From Bacillota bacterium (GTDB taxonomy: Bacteria; Bacillota; Sulfobacillia; JABLXB01): 64,000 nt of DNA. The notes below the pieces were generated by a model. It saw only the letters and a list, made by a program, of their open reading frames with translations, did not search any database and was not told the DNA's origin. The stretch's first letter is position 1; every line of letters starts with the position of its first letter. A program made the translations under genes and the position numbers. This document shows, piece by piece, positions 41,870 to 50,913 of the stretch. Where the stretch lies: positions 62,001 through 126,000 of the forward strand of contig JABLXB010000003.1 in NCBI GenBank assembly GCA_013178305.1. Reading direction: 5' to 3'.

Positions 41870-43381
41870 ATGGTGCGGAAACGCCGCATCCTGGCGGATT
41901 CGCTGGTGGGCCTGGCGCTGGCGTTTGCAGTGCTCGCCGCGCCCGCGCCCATACCGGCCCCGGCGGCGCCGACGCCTCAACCCGGCCCGCCGCCCGCGGC
42001 GCCGCAGCCCACATCGCCGGCGCGGCCTGCGGACCAGTCCACTCCGCCACCTCCGCCGTTACCGTCGCCGGCGCAACCGGCGGCCGCCGCACCGCCGGAG
42101 AACATGCTCGTCACCGTCACGTTCCAGGGAGTCCCCGTCCCTTTGCGGACGACCCCCGAACTCCACGACTCGGCGGTGGTGGTGAACATAGTCGAACTTC
42201 TGGGTCCCCTGGGGTTGACGGCGCGGTGGTGCCAGTGGGCGGGAGGGATCGAGATACGGGAACTCGCGGACCCGCCCGCGTCACTCACGCCTCCGGAGGC
42301 CAGGCTCCAGGTCAACGCTGGCGGCCCGCCTGGAGCGACCGTTTCCGGGGACTCGCAGCCGCGATACGCAGTACTGTTCGATAAGAGGCCGTATGCTCTG
42401 GTCGGCGGTGACCTGGTGGAGTGCCAACCAGCCTGCGCTGCGGACGGTGACTCGTTTCGCGCGCCCCTCGGCCTCGTGTGCGCGGCCTTCAAGATAGGCT
42501 ACAAGTGGGAGCCTTCGACCCGCAACGTGGCGCTCTCGTTGGCGGTCGAGGTTCAGCCATCCGCGCCCGCGAGCGCCGCGCAGGCGACGGAATTCCCCGC
42601 CGCGAAGCGGTACGGCGGCGCGAGGCCGGCGTACCTGACGATCGACGACGGCCCGAACCCCGGGGTCACCCCGCAAATGCTCGACGTGCTCAAGGAATAC
42701 GGCGTGAAGGCGACCTTCTTCGTGGTCGGCTGGCGGGCCGACGCGTTCCCCGGAATCGTGAAGCGCATCGCAGCGGAGGGTCACGCGCTGGGCAACCACA
42801 CCTACACGCACAGGTATTCGGAGGTCTACTCGTCCCCGGAGGCGTACGTATCGTCACTGGAGGCCACGTCGAGAGCGTTGCGCAGGATCGCCGGGACGAA
42901 GGGAACGGCCTCGCGCCCGCCCGGGGGGTCATCCGGCCGCCTGAACCCGGAGTTCCGGAGGGCTATTGAGGAGGCCGGCTATTCGACCCACGACTGGAAC
43001 GTGACGGCGGGGGACACGAGCGTACCGGCGCCCACCGCCGTGGAGATCGCACAGACGGTTCGAAATCAACTGGAGGCCAGGAGCCGCCTGGCATCGCCGG
43101 CGGTAATACTGATGCACGACGGCCGCGGTCACGAAGCGACCGCCGAGGCCCTGCCCGCCATCATCAGGGCAGTGGCATCGATGGGGTACGAGTTCGACGT
43201 GATCCGGGAGGAGCCACCGCCGGCACCCGCGCCGCTCACCACGCCTGCCAGAGAGCCGCCGGCGCCACCGGCGTTGCCGCCGGCACAGCCGCCATCTCAG
43301 CCGCTGGCACCACCGGCGGCACCACCGCCGGCGCCCGCGCCGCCGGAAGTGCGTTGTCCCAGCGCAAGCCTTCTTATATAA
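41870..43381 (+). CDS. Exported polysaccharide deacetylase with Pro-rich flanks
   Basis: 503-residue secreted protein. A signal peptide (LADSLVGLALAFAVLAAPAP) precedes a long Pro/Ala linker (about residues 35-80) and a stalk-like domain (about 80-215). The NodB/CE4 domain (about 240-445) has the metal motif TIDDGPNPGVT and HTYTH, RPPGGSSG, and the C-terminal VILMHDG. It probably removes N-acetyl groups from peptidoglycan or another wall glycan. A second Pro/Ala-rich tail (about 450-495) follows. ATG 41870 follows GCGGGGGTGGG. MurT-GatD downstream also modify the wall. Confidence 0.88.
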   Translation: MVRKRRILADSLVGLALAFAVLAAPAPIPAPAAPTPQPGPPPAAPQPTSPARPADQSTPPPPPLPSPAQPAAAAPPENMLVTVTFQGVPVPLRTTPELHDSAVVVNIVELLGPLGLTARWCQWAGGIEIRELADPPASLTPPEARLQVNAGGPPGATVSGDSQPRYAVLFDKRPYALVGGDLVECQPACAADGDSFRAPLGLVCAAFKIGYKWEPSTRNVALSLAVEVQPSAPASAAQATEFPAAKRYGGARPAYLTIDDGPNPGVTPQMLDVLKEYGVKATFFVVGWRADAFPGIVKRIAAEGHALGNHTYTHRYSEVYSSPEAYVSSLEATSRALRRIAGTKGTASRPPGGSSGRLNPEFRRAIEEAGYSTHDWNVTAGDTSVPAPTAVEIAQTVRNQLEARSRLASPAVILMHDGRGHEATAEALPAIIRAVASMGYEFDVIREEPPPAPAPLTTPAREPPAPPALPPAQPPSQPLAPPAAPPPAPAPPEVRCPSASLLI

Positions 43382-43388
43382 TCTTCGT

Positions 43389-44777
43389 ATGAACCTCAGA
43401 AGCATTCTCGCCCTGTGGGCGGGGAAAGCGATAATACTTGTCAGCCGGCTGTTGGGCAAGGGTGGCTCGACGTTCCCCGGCAGGGTCGCCTGCAAGTTGT
43501 CCCCGGACGTACTGACCCGTATGGCCGCGCAGTCGAGACTCGGGAACGTCGTCGTGACCGGTACCAACGGCAAGACCACGACATCGAGGATGATCAGCGC
43601 CGTGGCGTCGCTGTCCGGTGTCCGCGTTACGAACAATCGCTCGGGGGCGAACCTCATTTATGGTGTGACGTCGGCCTTCATCCAGTCGTGCGATCTGGCG
43701 GGCAGGCTCAGGGCGGACCTCGGAGTGATCGAGGTCGACGAGGCGACCATGCCCGCGGCGACGACCGAGGTCCGCGCGAGGAGGGCGGTCGTCACCAACT
43801 TCTTCCGCGACCAGCTCGACCGGTTCGGCGAGCTTGCGACGACAGTCCTCCTGGTAAAGCGCGGTCTCCAGGTGATGCCAGCGGGGTCATTCGCGGCGCT
43901 CAACGCCGACGACCCCCTCGTGGCCAGCCTGGGCCGCGACTGCGACCTCGACGTGGCGTACTACGGGGTTGAAGACAGGTCGCTTTTCACCGGAGACGGG
44001 GTGCAGGCCGCCGATGTGAAGAACTGCCTGCTGTGCGGTTCGCCGTATGAATACGACGGGGTGTTCTACGCGCACGTGGGGATCTACCGGTGCCCGTCTT
44101 GCGGGTACCAGCGGCCGGACCCACAGGTGCGTCTCGTACGCTACCAGCCGTTGGGTGCGACTTCCCACCTTGCCGTTGAGACTCCGGCCGGGGACCTGGT
44201 CCTGCCGCTCCCAGTGCCGGGCCTGTACAACGCCTACAACGCGCTTGCTGCGACGGCGTGCTGCCTCTCGCTTGGGTTCAGCCTGGATGACATCCGCGCG
44301 GGACTTGAAGGCTACGCGGGGTCGTTCGGGCGTATGGAGTCGATCAGGATCGGCGACAAGTCCGTCCTGCTCGCCCTCGTCAAGAACCCCGCGGGCTTCA
44401 ACGAGGTAATCAGGACGGTGGTTGAAGGCCCGGGCAGAAAACACGTCGTGATCTGTATAAACGATAACTACGCTGACGGCACGGATGTCTCCTGGCTCTG
44501 GGACGTTGACTTCGAGCGGTTCGCCGGCGGGGCGAACGCGGAGTCGATAATCACCTCCGGCATCAGGGCGGAGGACATGGCCGTCCGCCTGAAGTACGCG
44601 GGAGTCGACACCTCGGCGCTAAGGATCGAAAACGACCTCAAGAGGGCGCTCGAGATTGGACTTGAGAGGACTGCCCCTGGTTCCACGCTGTACGTCCTCC
44701 CAACGTATACGGCGATGCTCGAGATGCGCGAGATAATCCACCGGATGGGGTACGCGCGCATGTTCTGGAACGATTAA
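43389..44777 (+). CDS. murT: Lipid II isoglutaminyl synthase subunit MurT
   Basis: 462-residue Mur-ligase-like ATPase. With GatD it amidates the D-Glu of lipid II to isoglutamine. The P-loop is VVTGTNGKTTTSRMI, and the zinc-ribbon insertion characteristic of MurT is present (CLLCGSPYEYDG...YRCPSCGY). The C-terminal DUF1727-type region (FNEVIRTVVEGPGRKHVVICINDNYADGTD) contacts GatD. It starts 8 bases after the deacetylase stop and precedes gatD by 21 bases, so the three genes form an envelope operon. Confidence 0.95.
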   Translation: MNLRSILALWAGKAIILVSRLLGKGGSTFPGRVACKLSPDVLTRMAAQSRLGNVVVTGTNGKTTTSRMISAVASLSGVRVTNNRSGANLIYGVTSAFIQSCDLAGRLRADLGVIEVDEATMPAATTEVRARRAVVTNFFRDQLDRFGELATTVLLVKRGLQVMPAGSFAALNADDPLVASLGRDCDLDVAYYGVEDRSLFTGDGVQAADVKNCLLCGSPYEYDGVFYAHVGIYRCPSCGYQRPDPQVRLVRYQPLGATSHLAVETPAGDLVLPLPVPGLYNAYNALAATACCLSLGFSLDDIRAGLEGYAGSFGRMESIRIGDKSVLLALVKNPAGFNEVIRTVVEGPGRKHVVICINDNYADGTDVSWLWDVDFERFAGGANAESIITSGIRAEDMAVRLKYAGVDTSALRIENDLKRALEIGLERTAPGSTLYVLPTYTAMLEMREIIHRMGYARMFWND

Positions 44778-44798
44778 CGGATTGCGGGGCGAGCGAAG

Positions 44799-45548
44799 GT
44801 GCGGGCGATCAAGAGACTGACCATCTGCCACCTCTACCCGGAACTGATGAACCTGTATGGCGACAGGGGCAACGTAATCGCGCTGACGAGAAGGGTCTCG
44901 TGGCACGGTATCGAGCCGGTCGTCGAGCAGGTGTCCCTGGGAAACATGGATTCCGGCCAATACGACATCATCTTCATGGGCGGCGGCCAGGACCGCGAAC
45001 AGAAGCAGATCTGCGTCGACTTCAAGAACGTCAAGGGCGGCCCGCTCGCGGATGCGGTGGAGTCCGGAGTCCCGTTCCTGGCTGTATGCGGCGGGTACCA
45101 GCTCCTGGGGAAGTACTATAAGACGGGTGGCGGCGAGGTTTTGGAGGGTATCGGGGTGCTCGACGTGTGGACGGAGGCGGGCGCCAGGCGGATGATAGGC
45201 AATGCCGTGGTCGAGAGCGACCTCGGCGGCGCACCCCGTACGGTGGTCGGTTTCGAGAACCACTCCGGCAGGACTTTCCTTGGGGGGAAGGTCAGGCCGT
45301 TCGGCCGCGTGTTGAGCGGATACGGCAACAACGGCCAGGACGGGTTCGAGGGCGCCGTCTACGTGAACACGGTGGGGACGTACCTCCACGGAAGCCTCCT
45401 GCCGAAGAACCCCTGGCTCACCGACTGGTTCATCTCCAGGGCCGTCGAGCGCCGTTACGGTGAAACGCTCTCGGTTTTCCTCGATGACACTATTGAAGAG
45501 CTCGCGCACCAGGCGGCCATCAAGAGGGCTTCCCGAAGGACGGTGTGA
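44799..45548 (+). CDS. gatD: Lipid II isoglutaminyl synthase glutaminase subunit GatD
   Basis: 249-residue class I glutamine amidotransferase that supplies ammonia to MurT. The nucleophile Cys97 is in LAVCGGYQLLG, preceded by FMGGGQDREQ; the catalytic His appears in GTYLHGSLLPKNP. GTG 44799 has a GAGCGAAGG site. Immediate linkage to murT is universal in Gram-positive bacteria and confirms the assignment. Confidence 0.95.
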   Translation: MRAIKRLTICHLYPELMNLYGDRGNVIALTRRVSWHGIEPVVEQVSLGNMDSGQYDIIFMGGGQDREQKQICVDFKNVKGGPLADAVESGVPFLAVCGGYQLLGKYYKTGGGEVLEGIGVLDVWTEAGARRMIGNAVVESDLGGAPRTVVGFENHSGRTFLGGKVRPFGRVLSGYGNNGQDGFEGAVYVNTVGTYLHGSLLPKNPWLTDWFISRAVERRYGETLSVFLDDTIEELAHQAAIKRASRRTV

Positions 45549-45551
45549 GGC

Positions 45552-46118
45552 GTGATAATCGCCGAGGCATTCATCGTCTCCGTGGCGATAGCGCTGCTCA
45601 GGGGCGGTAACCTCTCGCGGCTGGCCGCCCTGAAGGTCAACTCCCTGTGGCTCGCGTTTGCGCCGCTCGTCGTGCAGATCGCCGTATTCCTGTTCGAACC
45701 GGTAAGGATGACCCTCCGCGACGCGGTACCGTACATTCACGTGTTGACTTACGTGTTCTCGGGGGCGTTCATCTATTTGAACCTCGACATACCCGGCATG
45801 AAGGTCATGGGGTTGGGAACGGCGTGCAACACGCTCGTGATAACGCTCAACGGGGGCTACATGCCGGCGTCCACGTCCGCCCTGGCGGGGGCGGGAATGC
45901 TTCCGGTGCTGAAGGCGCTGGCGTCGGGCCCGCACCATAACTCGGTGTTGATCCACCAGCAGACCAGGCTGTGGTTCTTCGGCGACATATTCTTCGTCCC
46001 GCCACCGTTTCCGACACCGAACGTGTTCAGCGTGGGTGATGTGCTCATTGCGCTGGGCGCCTTCATCTTCGCCCAGCGGACGCTTCGCGCCGCCAAGCGC
46101 GGCCCCGTCGCATTCTGA
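45552..46118 (+). CDS. DUF5317-like membrane protein
   Basis: 188-residue membrane protein with about five hydrophobic segments. The pattern AIALLRGGNLSRLAALKVNSLWLAFAP and GTACNTLVITLNGGYMP resembles the DUF5317 family, of unknown function. GTG 45552 starts 3 bases after the gatD stop. It is probably the last gene of the deacetylase-murT-gatD operon. Confidence 0.75.
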   Translation: MIIAEAFIVSVAIALLRGGNLSRLAALKVNSLWLAFAPLVVQIAVFLFEPVRMTLRDAVPYIHVLTYVFSGAFIYLNLDIPGMKVMGLGTACNTLVITLNGGYMPASTSALAGAGMLPVLKALASGPHHNSVLIHQQTRLWFFGDIFFVPPPFPTPNVFSVGDVLIALGAFIFAQRTLRAAKRGPVAF

Positions 46119-46232
46119 GGCATACGTGATGAATTGGCAGGTTATTAGTGGTTGTTGGCGAATTTTGCATTGAGGCCCAGGCCGGCGGCAGCACGAGCGG
46201 AACAAGGATATCCGTCCTTGGAGGTGGCTCCC

Positions 46233-46313
46233 GTGAGGTGGCGCATAGTCGCTATTTGCCTCGCAATGCTGTCGCTTGCTTTGACAAGCGGCGCGTTCCA
46301 TAAGTGGGGCTAA
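46233..46313 (+). CDS. Possible 26-residue hydrophobic leader peptide before the HD-GYP gene
   Basis: Short frame from GTG 46233 with a good GGAGGTGG site encoding a basic N-terminus and one hydrophobic stretch (WRIVAICLAMLSLALTSGAF). A CAAGGA-6 nt-TCCTTG hairpin (46203-46220) overlaps the ribosome site. It could be a genuine small membrane peptide or a leader peptide. Evidence is limited to the ribosome site and hydrophobicity. Confidence 0.35.
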   Translation: MRWRIVAICLAMLSLALTSGAFHKWG

Positions 46314-46378
46314 GCCCGCCTTTGATTTAGGGGGGGGTTGACGCCGGCCTGGCCTAACAATAGACACCGAGGCCGACA

Positions 46379-47617
46379 ATGCGCAGACTACCCTATCAAG
46401 CTCGAATATACGTCCTTACTGTCACGTTGGGCAGCGTCATGTTCCTGCTGGCATGTTTGAAGCCGTCCATTCCGAACCCCCGGGAGTTTGCCGGCGCGCT
46501 CGTTTTCGTAGTCCTCAATAGCATTGCCGAGCTCAAGCCCGTGCAGGTCGCCGAACACTGGTACGTCTCGGTGTCACCTGTGTTCCAGTCCGCGTCGTAT
46601 ATACTCTTCCAGCCCTGGATCGCCGCCCTTATTTCAGCGATTTGTAGCATAATAGCGGACCTCGCCGGGAGGCGGCCGGTGTTCAAGACGGCGTTCAATG
46701 CTGCGCAGTACATCATCTGTGTTGGTGCAGCCGGACTTATCTACCGCTCAGCGGCGTTCGGCTACCCAAGGACGGCGCTGATAACCGACCTTCCTGCGTT
46801 CACGTTGGCGACACTTGTGTATTACTTTCTCAACGTAGTCTTGATCTGCACCGCCTTCGCGCTGGCGGAGGGACGTCCGCTGCTCCAGACGGTATTGTCC
46901 CAGACGGGGGTGTACCTGTTCCAGTACCTGGCCCTGGCATCCCTCGGTATGCTTATGGCGTCCGTTTACAGCCGCGACGCATTCGGCCTTCTACTCCTCC
47001 TGCTGCCGATAGCGATCGTGTATACGGGGATAAAAGACTACATTGACTTGCAGACGGAAACGCGACTTGCCGTTGAGGCGCTCGCCGACTCGATAGACCG
47101 GCGCGACGATTTTACGTACGACCATTCGCTCAGGGTCGCCGACTGGGCCGCGAAGATAGCCCGTGAGATGAACCTGCCGGACGAGCTCATCGAGAAGATC
47201 CACCTTGCCGCCAGAATACACGACCTCGGCAAAGTAGGTCTTTCGAACAGGGTGCTCTTCAAGGACGGTCGTCTGGGCGAGGACGAGTGGGAGCAGGTCA
47301 GGGAACACCCCCAGATAGGCGCGGAGATCGCCGGCAAGCTGAAGATATACAGGCACAGTACGGCGTTCCTCCGCCACCACCATGAGAACTACGACGGGAG
47401 CGGGTACCCGGACTGCCTGGCGGGGGATGATATTCCAGTTGGGGCCAGGATCATAAGAGTGGTGGACGCGTTCGACGCCATGACGAACGACAGGCCGTAC
47501 AGAAAGGCTACGCCGGTCGAGCAGGCTGTCTCGGAAATCGAGAAGGGCAGGGGCACTCTATTCGACCCGGCGGTGGTGGACGCATTCCTCCGAGTCCTGT
47601 CGAACGGCCGGAGGTGA
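46379..47617 (+). CDS. Membrane HD-GYP-domain protein (probable c-di-GMP phosphodiesterase)
   Basis: 412-residue signalling protein. About six to seven hydrophobic segments (residues about 5-220) form a membrane sensor region. The HD-GYP domain (about 240-400) contains ARIHDLGKVGLSNRVL, RHHHENYDGSGYPD and AFDAMTNDRPYR, with all signature residues of active c-di-GMP phosphodiesterases. ATG 46379 has only a weak GAGG site, so it may be translated poorly. Ends 4 bases before the phosphatase gene. Confidence 0.88.
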   Translation: MRRLPYQARIYVLTVTLGSVMFLLACLKPSIPNPREFAGALVFVVLNSIAELKPVQVAEHWYVSVSPVFQSASYILFQPWIAALISAICSIIADLAGRRPVFKTAFNAAQYIICVGAAGLIYRSAAFGYPRTALITDLPAFTLATLVYYFLNVVLICTAFALAEGRPLLQTVLSQTGVYLFQYLALASLGMLMASVYSRDAFGLLLLLLPIAIVYTGIKDYIDLQTETRLAVEALADSIDRRDDFTYDHSLRVADWAAKIAREMNLPDELIEKIHLAARIHDLGKVGLSNRVLFKDGRLGEDEWEQVREHPQIGAEIAGKLKIYRHSTAFLRHHHENYDGSGYPDCLAGDDIPVGARIIRVVDAFDAMTNDRPYRKATPVEQAVSEIEKGRGTLFDPAVVDAFLRVLSNGRR

Positions 47618-47621
47618 TTCC

Positions 47622-48326
47622 GTGCAGATCCACGTCGGGGTAGCCAAAGTGCCCAAGTTCGGGGTATCCGAGAGCGGGGATACGCTCGAGGTCGTGGAGC
47701 GCCGCAAGGGCGGGTTTTCGGTTGTGATGGCCGACGGCCAGGGAAGCGGTCCGGCGGCCAAGCGGATATCGAACCTCGTCGTGTCCAGGGCGATATCACT
47801 GATATCCGAAGGCGCGCGAGACGGCGCTGTCGCCAGGGCGGTGCACGACGTCCTGTTTGCCCTTCGTGACGGCAAGGTCTCGTGCGAGCTCACGATACTC
47901 TCGGTGGACCTGCGATCCCGCACGATGGTTATCTCCCGCAATTCGGCCGTGCCTGTGTACGTGTTGTCGGGAGGTGGACTTGACGTCCTTTCCGAGGAGG
48001 CCTGCCCGATCGGGATGCAGGACGCCGTGAAGCCGTCGATTTCCGAGGTCCCCCTCGCGCCGGGCCTTCTGGTGGCGACGTTCACCGACGGGGTGCTGTA
48101 CTCCGGGGTCAAGTCGGGACTCGGCGACGCGGCGGCTGCGGCCGCCGGACTCATAAGGGGGTTCGGGCCCGAGGCCGCCGAGGATCTCGCGGGGCGCCTT
48201 CTCGGGATGGCGCTCGAGCGCGACCGGAACATGCCACAGGATGACATGACCGTGGTCGCGCTGGGCGTCTCGGCCCTCGAACAGGAGCACAAGGTCAGAA
48301 CCATGTCGGCCCGATTTGCGATGTAG
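47622..48326 (+). CDS. SpoIIE-type PP2C serine phosphatase
   Basis: 234-residue stand-alone PP2C/SpoIIE phosphatase domain. Metal-binding acidic motifs are MADGQGSGPAAKR, the central TFTDGVLYS and PQDDMTVVALGV. The membrane part of true SpoIIE is missing, so it resembles RsbU/RsbX-like enzymes that dephosphorylate anti-sigma-factor antagonists. It is encoded with the HD-GYP protein and the P-loop/HD protein, suggesting a signalling operon ahead of secDF. Confidence 0.85.
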   Translation: MQIHVGVAKVPKFGVSESGDTLEVVERRKGGFSVVMADGQGSGPAAKRISNLVVSRAISLISEGARDGAVARAVHDVLFALRDGKVSCELTILSVDLRSRTMVISRNSAVPVYVLSGGGLDVLSEEACPIGMQDAVKPSISEVPLAPGLLVATFTDGVLYSGVKSGLGDAAAAAAGLIRGFGPEAAEDLAGRLLGMALERDRNMPQDDMTVVALGVSALEQEHKVRTMSARFAM

Positions 48327-48352
48327 ACCCCCTGTAGCGCAGAGGGAAGACT

Positions 48353-49372
48353 ATGAAGGTCGCAGTGGCCGGGGTGTGCTCGTCAGGAAAGACAACGCTC
48401 GTGGCCTCCCTCAGGGAGCTGGGCTACCAGGCTTACAGCGTCGCCCAGGAGCACTCGTCCGCGAAGAGGATGTGGGCCTTACGCCAGCCCGACTTCCTCG
48501 TCGTACTCGACTGTTCGTATAAAACGGCGGCCGGGAGGCGGGCGATCCCCTGGGGGCCGGCGCACCTCGAGGAGCAACGGCGGCGGCTTGAGGACGCGAG
48601 GGCGCACTGCGACATATTCATCGAAACGGATGGCCTCAGCCCCGGCGAGGTCCGCGACGCAGTCATACAGGCTATCGACGGGGACAAGTCTGGAGGTGCG
48701 CAAGTGCAACCAGTAACCCTGGAGATGATACGGAGGTTGCCCGAGGTCGAGGTCTACATCGAACGCGGCGACGCCCACCTCGACGCCATCGGGTACACCG
48801 AGCACGGCCACAGGCACGCGAGCCTCGTGGCCAACATCGCGCGGAACGTCCTGATCCGCCTGGGACTCCCGGAACGTGAGGCCGAACTCGCCGGCATTGC
48901 GGGCTACCTTCACGACATAGGCAATATCGTCAGCCGCTCGGGCCACGGCCAGACGGGCGCGGTGATGGCTTTTCAGATCCTGCGGGGTCTCGGCATGCCG
49001 GCGGATGAGATCGCCGCTATCGTGGGGGCGATCGGCAGCCATGACCCTGAGGAATCCGGTTACCCCGTCAACAACGTGTCCGCCGCGCTGATCCTGGGGG
49101 ACAAGTCGGACGTGCACAGGACCAGGGTGCGGAACTGCGATCGCGCGTCCTTCGACATCCACGACCGTGTGAACTACGCGGTCGAGCACTCCTTCCTGCG
49201 GGTCGACGACAAGCGGAAGACTATAGTGCTGGAACTCAAGATCGACACGAAAATCTCACCCGTGATGGATTACTTCGAGATATTCCTGGTCAGGATGGTC
49301 ATGTGCCGCAGGGCGGCCTCGTTCCTGGGCTGCAACTTCGAACTATCGATAAACGACGTCCAGATCCTGTAA
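48353..49372 (+). CDS. P-loop NTPase fused to an HD-domain phosphohydrolase
   Basis: 339-residue fusion. Residues 1-115 form a small P-loop domain (Walker A GVCSSGKTTLV; possible Walker B FLVVLDCS). Residues about 118-339 form an HD domain with EHGHRHASLV, AGYLHDIGN and GSHDPEESGYP. The join contains a full GGAGG site followed 6 bases later by an in-frame GTG (48704), which gives the HD domain its own start. This looks like two genes whose stop was lost; both fused and separate products may be made. Substrates unknown; the HD half is likely a nucleotide phosphohydrolase. Confidence 0.8.
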   Translation: MKVAVAGVCSSGKTTLVASLRELGYQAYSVAQEHSSAKRMWALRQPDFLVVLDCSYKTAAGRRAIPWGPAHLEEQRRRLEDARAHCDIFIETDGLSPGEVRDAVIQAIDGDKSGGAQVQPVTLEMIRRLPEVEVYIERGDAHLDAIGYTEHGHRHASLVANIARNVLIRLGLPEREAELAGIAGYLHDIGNIVSRSGHGQTGAVMAFQILRGLGMPADEIAAIVGAIGSHDPEESGYPVNNVSAALILGDKSDVHRTRVRNCDRASFDIHDRVNYAVEHSFLRVDDKRKTIVLELKIDTKISPVMDYFEIFLVRMVMCRRAASFLGCNFELSINDVQIL

Positions 49373-49457
49373 CTGGCGCCGGCCAACACATGGAAGGATT
49401 TGTGAAGCATCCGGCAAATCTATTGCCGTGAGAGGCCCAGTATACCGGCCACTTTCG

Positions 49458-49487
49458 TTGACAAGGCGGCCGCGCGATGGTTATAAT
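49458..49487 (+). promoter_or_regulatory. Sigma-A promoter of secDF
   Basis: A perfect -35 TTGACA (49458-49463) and perfect -10 TATAAT (49482-49487), 18 bases apart, about 75 bases before secD. One of the clearest housekeeping promoters in the window. Confidence 0.85.
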
Positions 49488-49563
49488 CGAGCGTGGCGCT
49501 GGCCGTTTGGCCGGCGACGGATTGTCAGGCAGCCACATGCACCCGGTTCGAGGGGGAAAGTAG

Positions 49564-50865
49564 ATGACCGATTCCATTCGTCTTGGTCTTTTTGTTTTCA
49601 TGGGAGTAGTGCTGGCTCTGGTGTACTGGTACATCGTCAGTCGCCTTGGGGTCAGGGACAAGGCGAGGGCTACGCTGGCCACGGTGCTCGTGATCGGCAT
49701 CGCTATGGGCTACTACTTCAGCGCGGTCAAGCCGCTCGTCGGGATGCTGCCCAAGGGGCTGGACCTCGAGGGAGGGGTGCACGTCGTCCTCGAGGCGGTG
49801 CCCACTCCTGAGAACCCCGTCACGGACGCCGCCATGATCGGCGCGATGGAGATAATCGAGCGGCGCGTCAACGCCCTGGGCGTTACCGAGCCGTACATCC
49901 AGCGCTCCGGCAGCCGCATAATCATCGAGATACCCGGCGTCAAAGACCCGCACGCGGCCATTGAAGTAATCGGGAAGACAGCGCTCCTCGAGTTCGCCGA
50001 CGAAGAGGGTAACCTGATCCTGACCGGCAAGGACCTGAAGAAGGCGGACGTCGCGACGCGAAGCAACAACAGCGAGCCCGTCGTTCTGCTCGAGTTCAAC
50101 GCGGACGGGACGAAGAAGTTCGCCGACGCCACCGCGAAGAATGTCGGGAAACGCATCATCATTATGCTGGACAAGCAGGTGATCTCGGCTCCCGTGGTCC
50201 GTGAGGCGATCCCGAGCGGCCAGGCCGAGATCCAGGGGTACGAGACCGTCCAGGCCGCGTACCATCTTTCGATACTGCTGAACTCGGGCGCGCTGCCGGT
50301 CAACCTGCAGATCATGGAGAACAGATCCGTCAGCGCCACGCTGGGGCGCGACTCTATCGAGCAGTCCAGGACCGCGGCGATAGTCGGCATAGTCGCAGTG
50401 GCTGTCTACATGCTGCTGTACTACCGGCTGCCCGGTCTCATCGCCGGCCTCGCGCTCGCGGCGTACCTGTTCATCGCGGTGGGGGTACTGGCGCTCCTCA
50501 GGGCGACCCTGACACTCCCCGGCATCGCGGGTCTCGTGCTGTCGGTGGGCATGGCGGTGGACGCTAACGTGATCATCTTCGAGCGGTGCAAAGAGGAGAT
50601 CCGTTCGGGGCAGACCCTGCGCTCGGCGATAGTTGCGGGCTTCCGCAACGCGCTCCGCGCGATCGTCGACTCCAACGTCACGACCCTGATCGCGGCCGCG
50701 GTGCTGTTCTGGCTGGGCTCCGGCCCCATCCGTGGTTTCGCGGTCACGCTGTCGGTCGGTATACTTTCCAGCATGTTTACGGCGATCGTCCTGACGAGGT
50801 TCCTGCTGATGGCCTTCGTCAACTCGGGCCTGTACCGGGGCAAGAAGATGTTCTTCGGGTACTAG
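49564..50865 (+). CDS. secD: Protein translocase subunit SecD
   Basis: 433-residue RND-type Sec accessory protein. One N-terminal membrane segment, the signature LPKGLDLEGGVHVVLEAV, a periplasmic P1-like domain (about 60-260), then five membrane segments with VGMAVDANVIIFERCKEE in segment 4. It uses the proton gradient with SecF to pull exported proteins through SecYEG. The length is typical for Bacillota. ATG 49564 follows GAGGGGGAAAG. Confidence 0.95.
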   Translation: MTDSIRLGLFVFMGVVLALVYWYIVSRLGVRDKARATLATVLVIGIAMGYYFSAVKPLVGMLPKGLDLEGGVHVVLEAVPTPENPVTDAAMIGAMEIIERRVNALGVTEPYIQRSGSRIIIEIPGVKDPHAAIEVIGKTALLEFADEEGNLILTGKDLKKADVATRSNNSEPVVLLEFNADGTKKFADATAKNVGKRIIIMLDKQVISAPVVREAIPSGQAEIQGYETVQAAYHLSILLNSGALPVNLQIMENRSVSATLGRDSIEQSRTAAIVGIVAVAVYMLLYYRLPGLIAGLALAAYLFIAVGVLALLRATLTLPGIAGLVLSVGMAVDANVIIFERCKEEIRSGQTLRSAIVAGFRNALRAIVDSNVTTLIAAAVLFWLGSGPIRGFAVTLSVGILSSMFTAIVLTRFLLMAFVNSGLYRGKKMFFGY

Positions 50866-50913
50866 AGATCTGGACGCGGGTGCGGGCCCGTGTTTCCTCC
50901 GGGGGGTGTAAAG

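Noticed and set aside
46119-46378. Cyclic-di-GMP riboswitch before the HD-GYP gene
   Set aside because: The conserved GEMM core sequences are absent.
49391-49432. Short 13-codon frame before secD as a secretion-monitor peptide
   Set aside because: It lies upstream of the secDF promoter, lacks a ribosome site and has no arrest motif.
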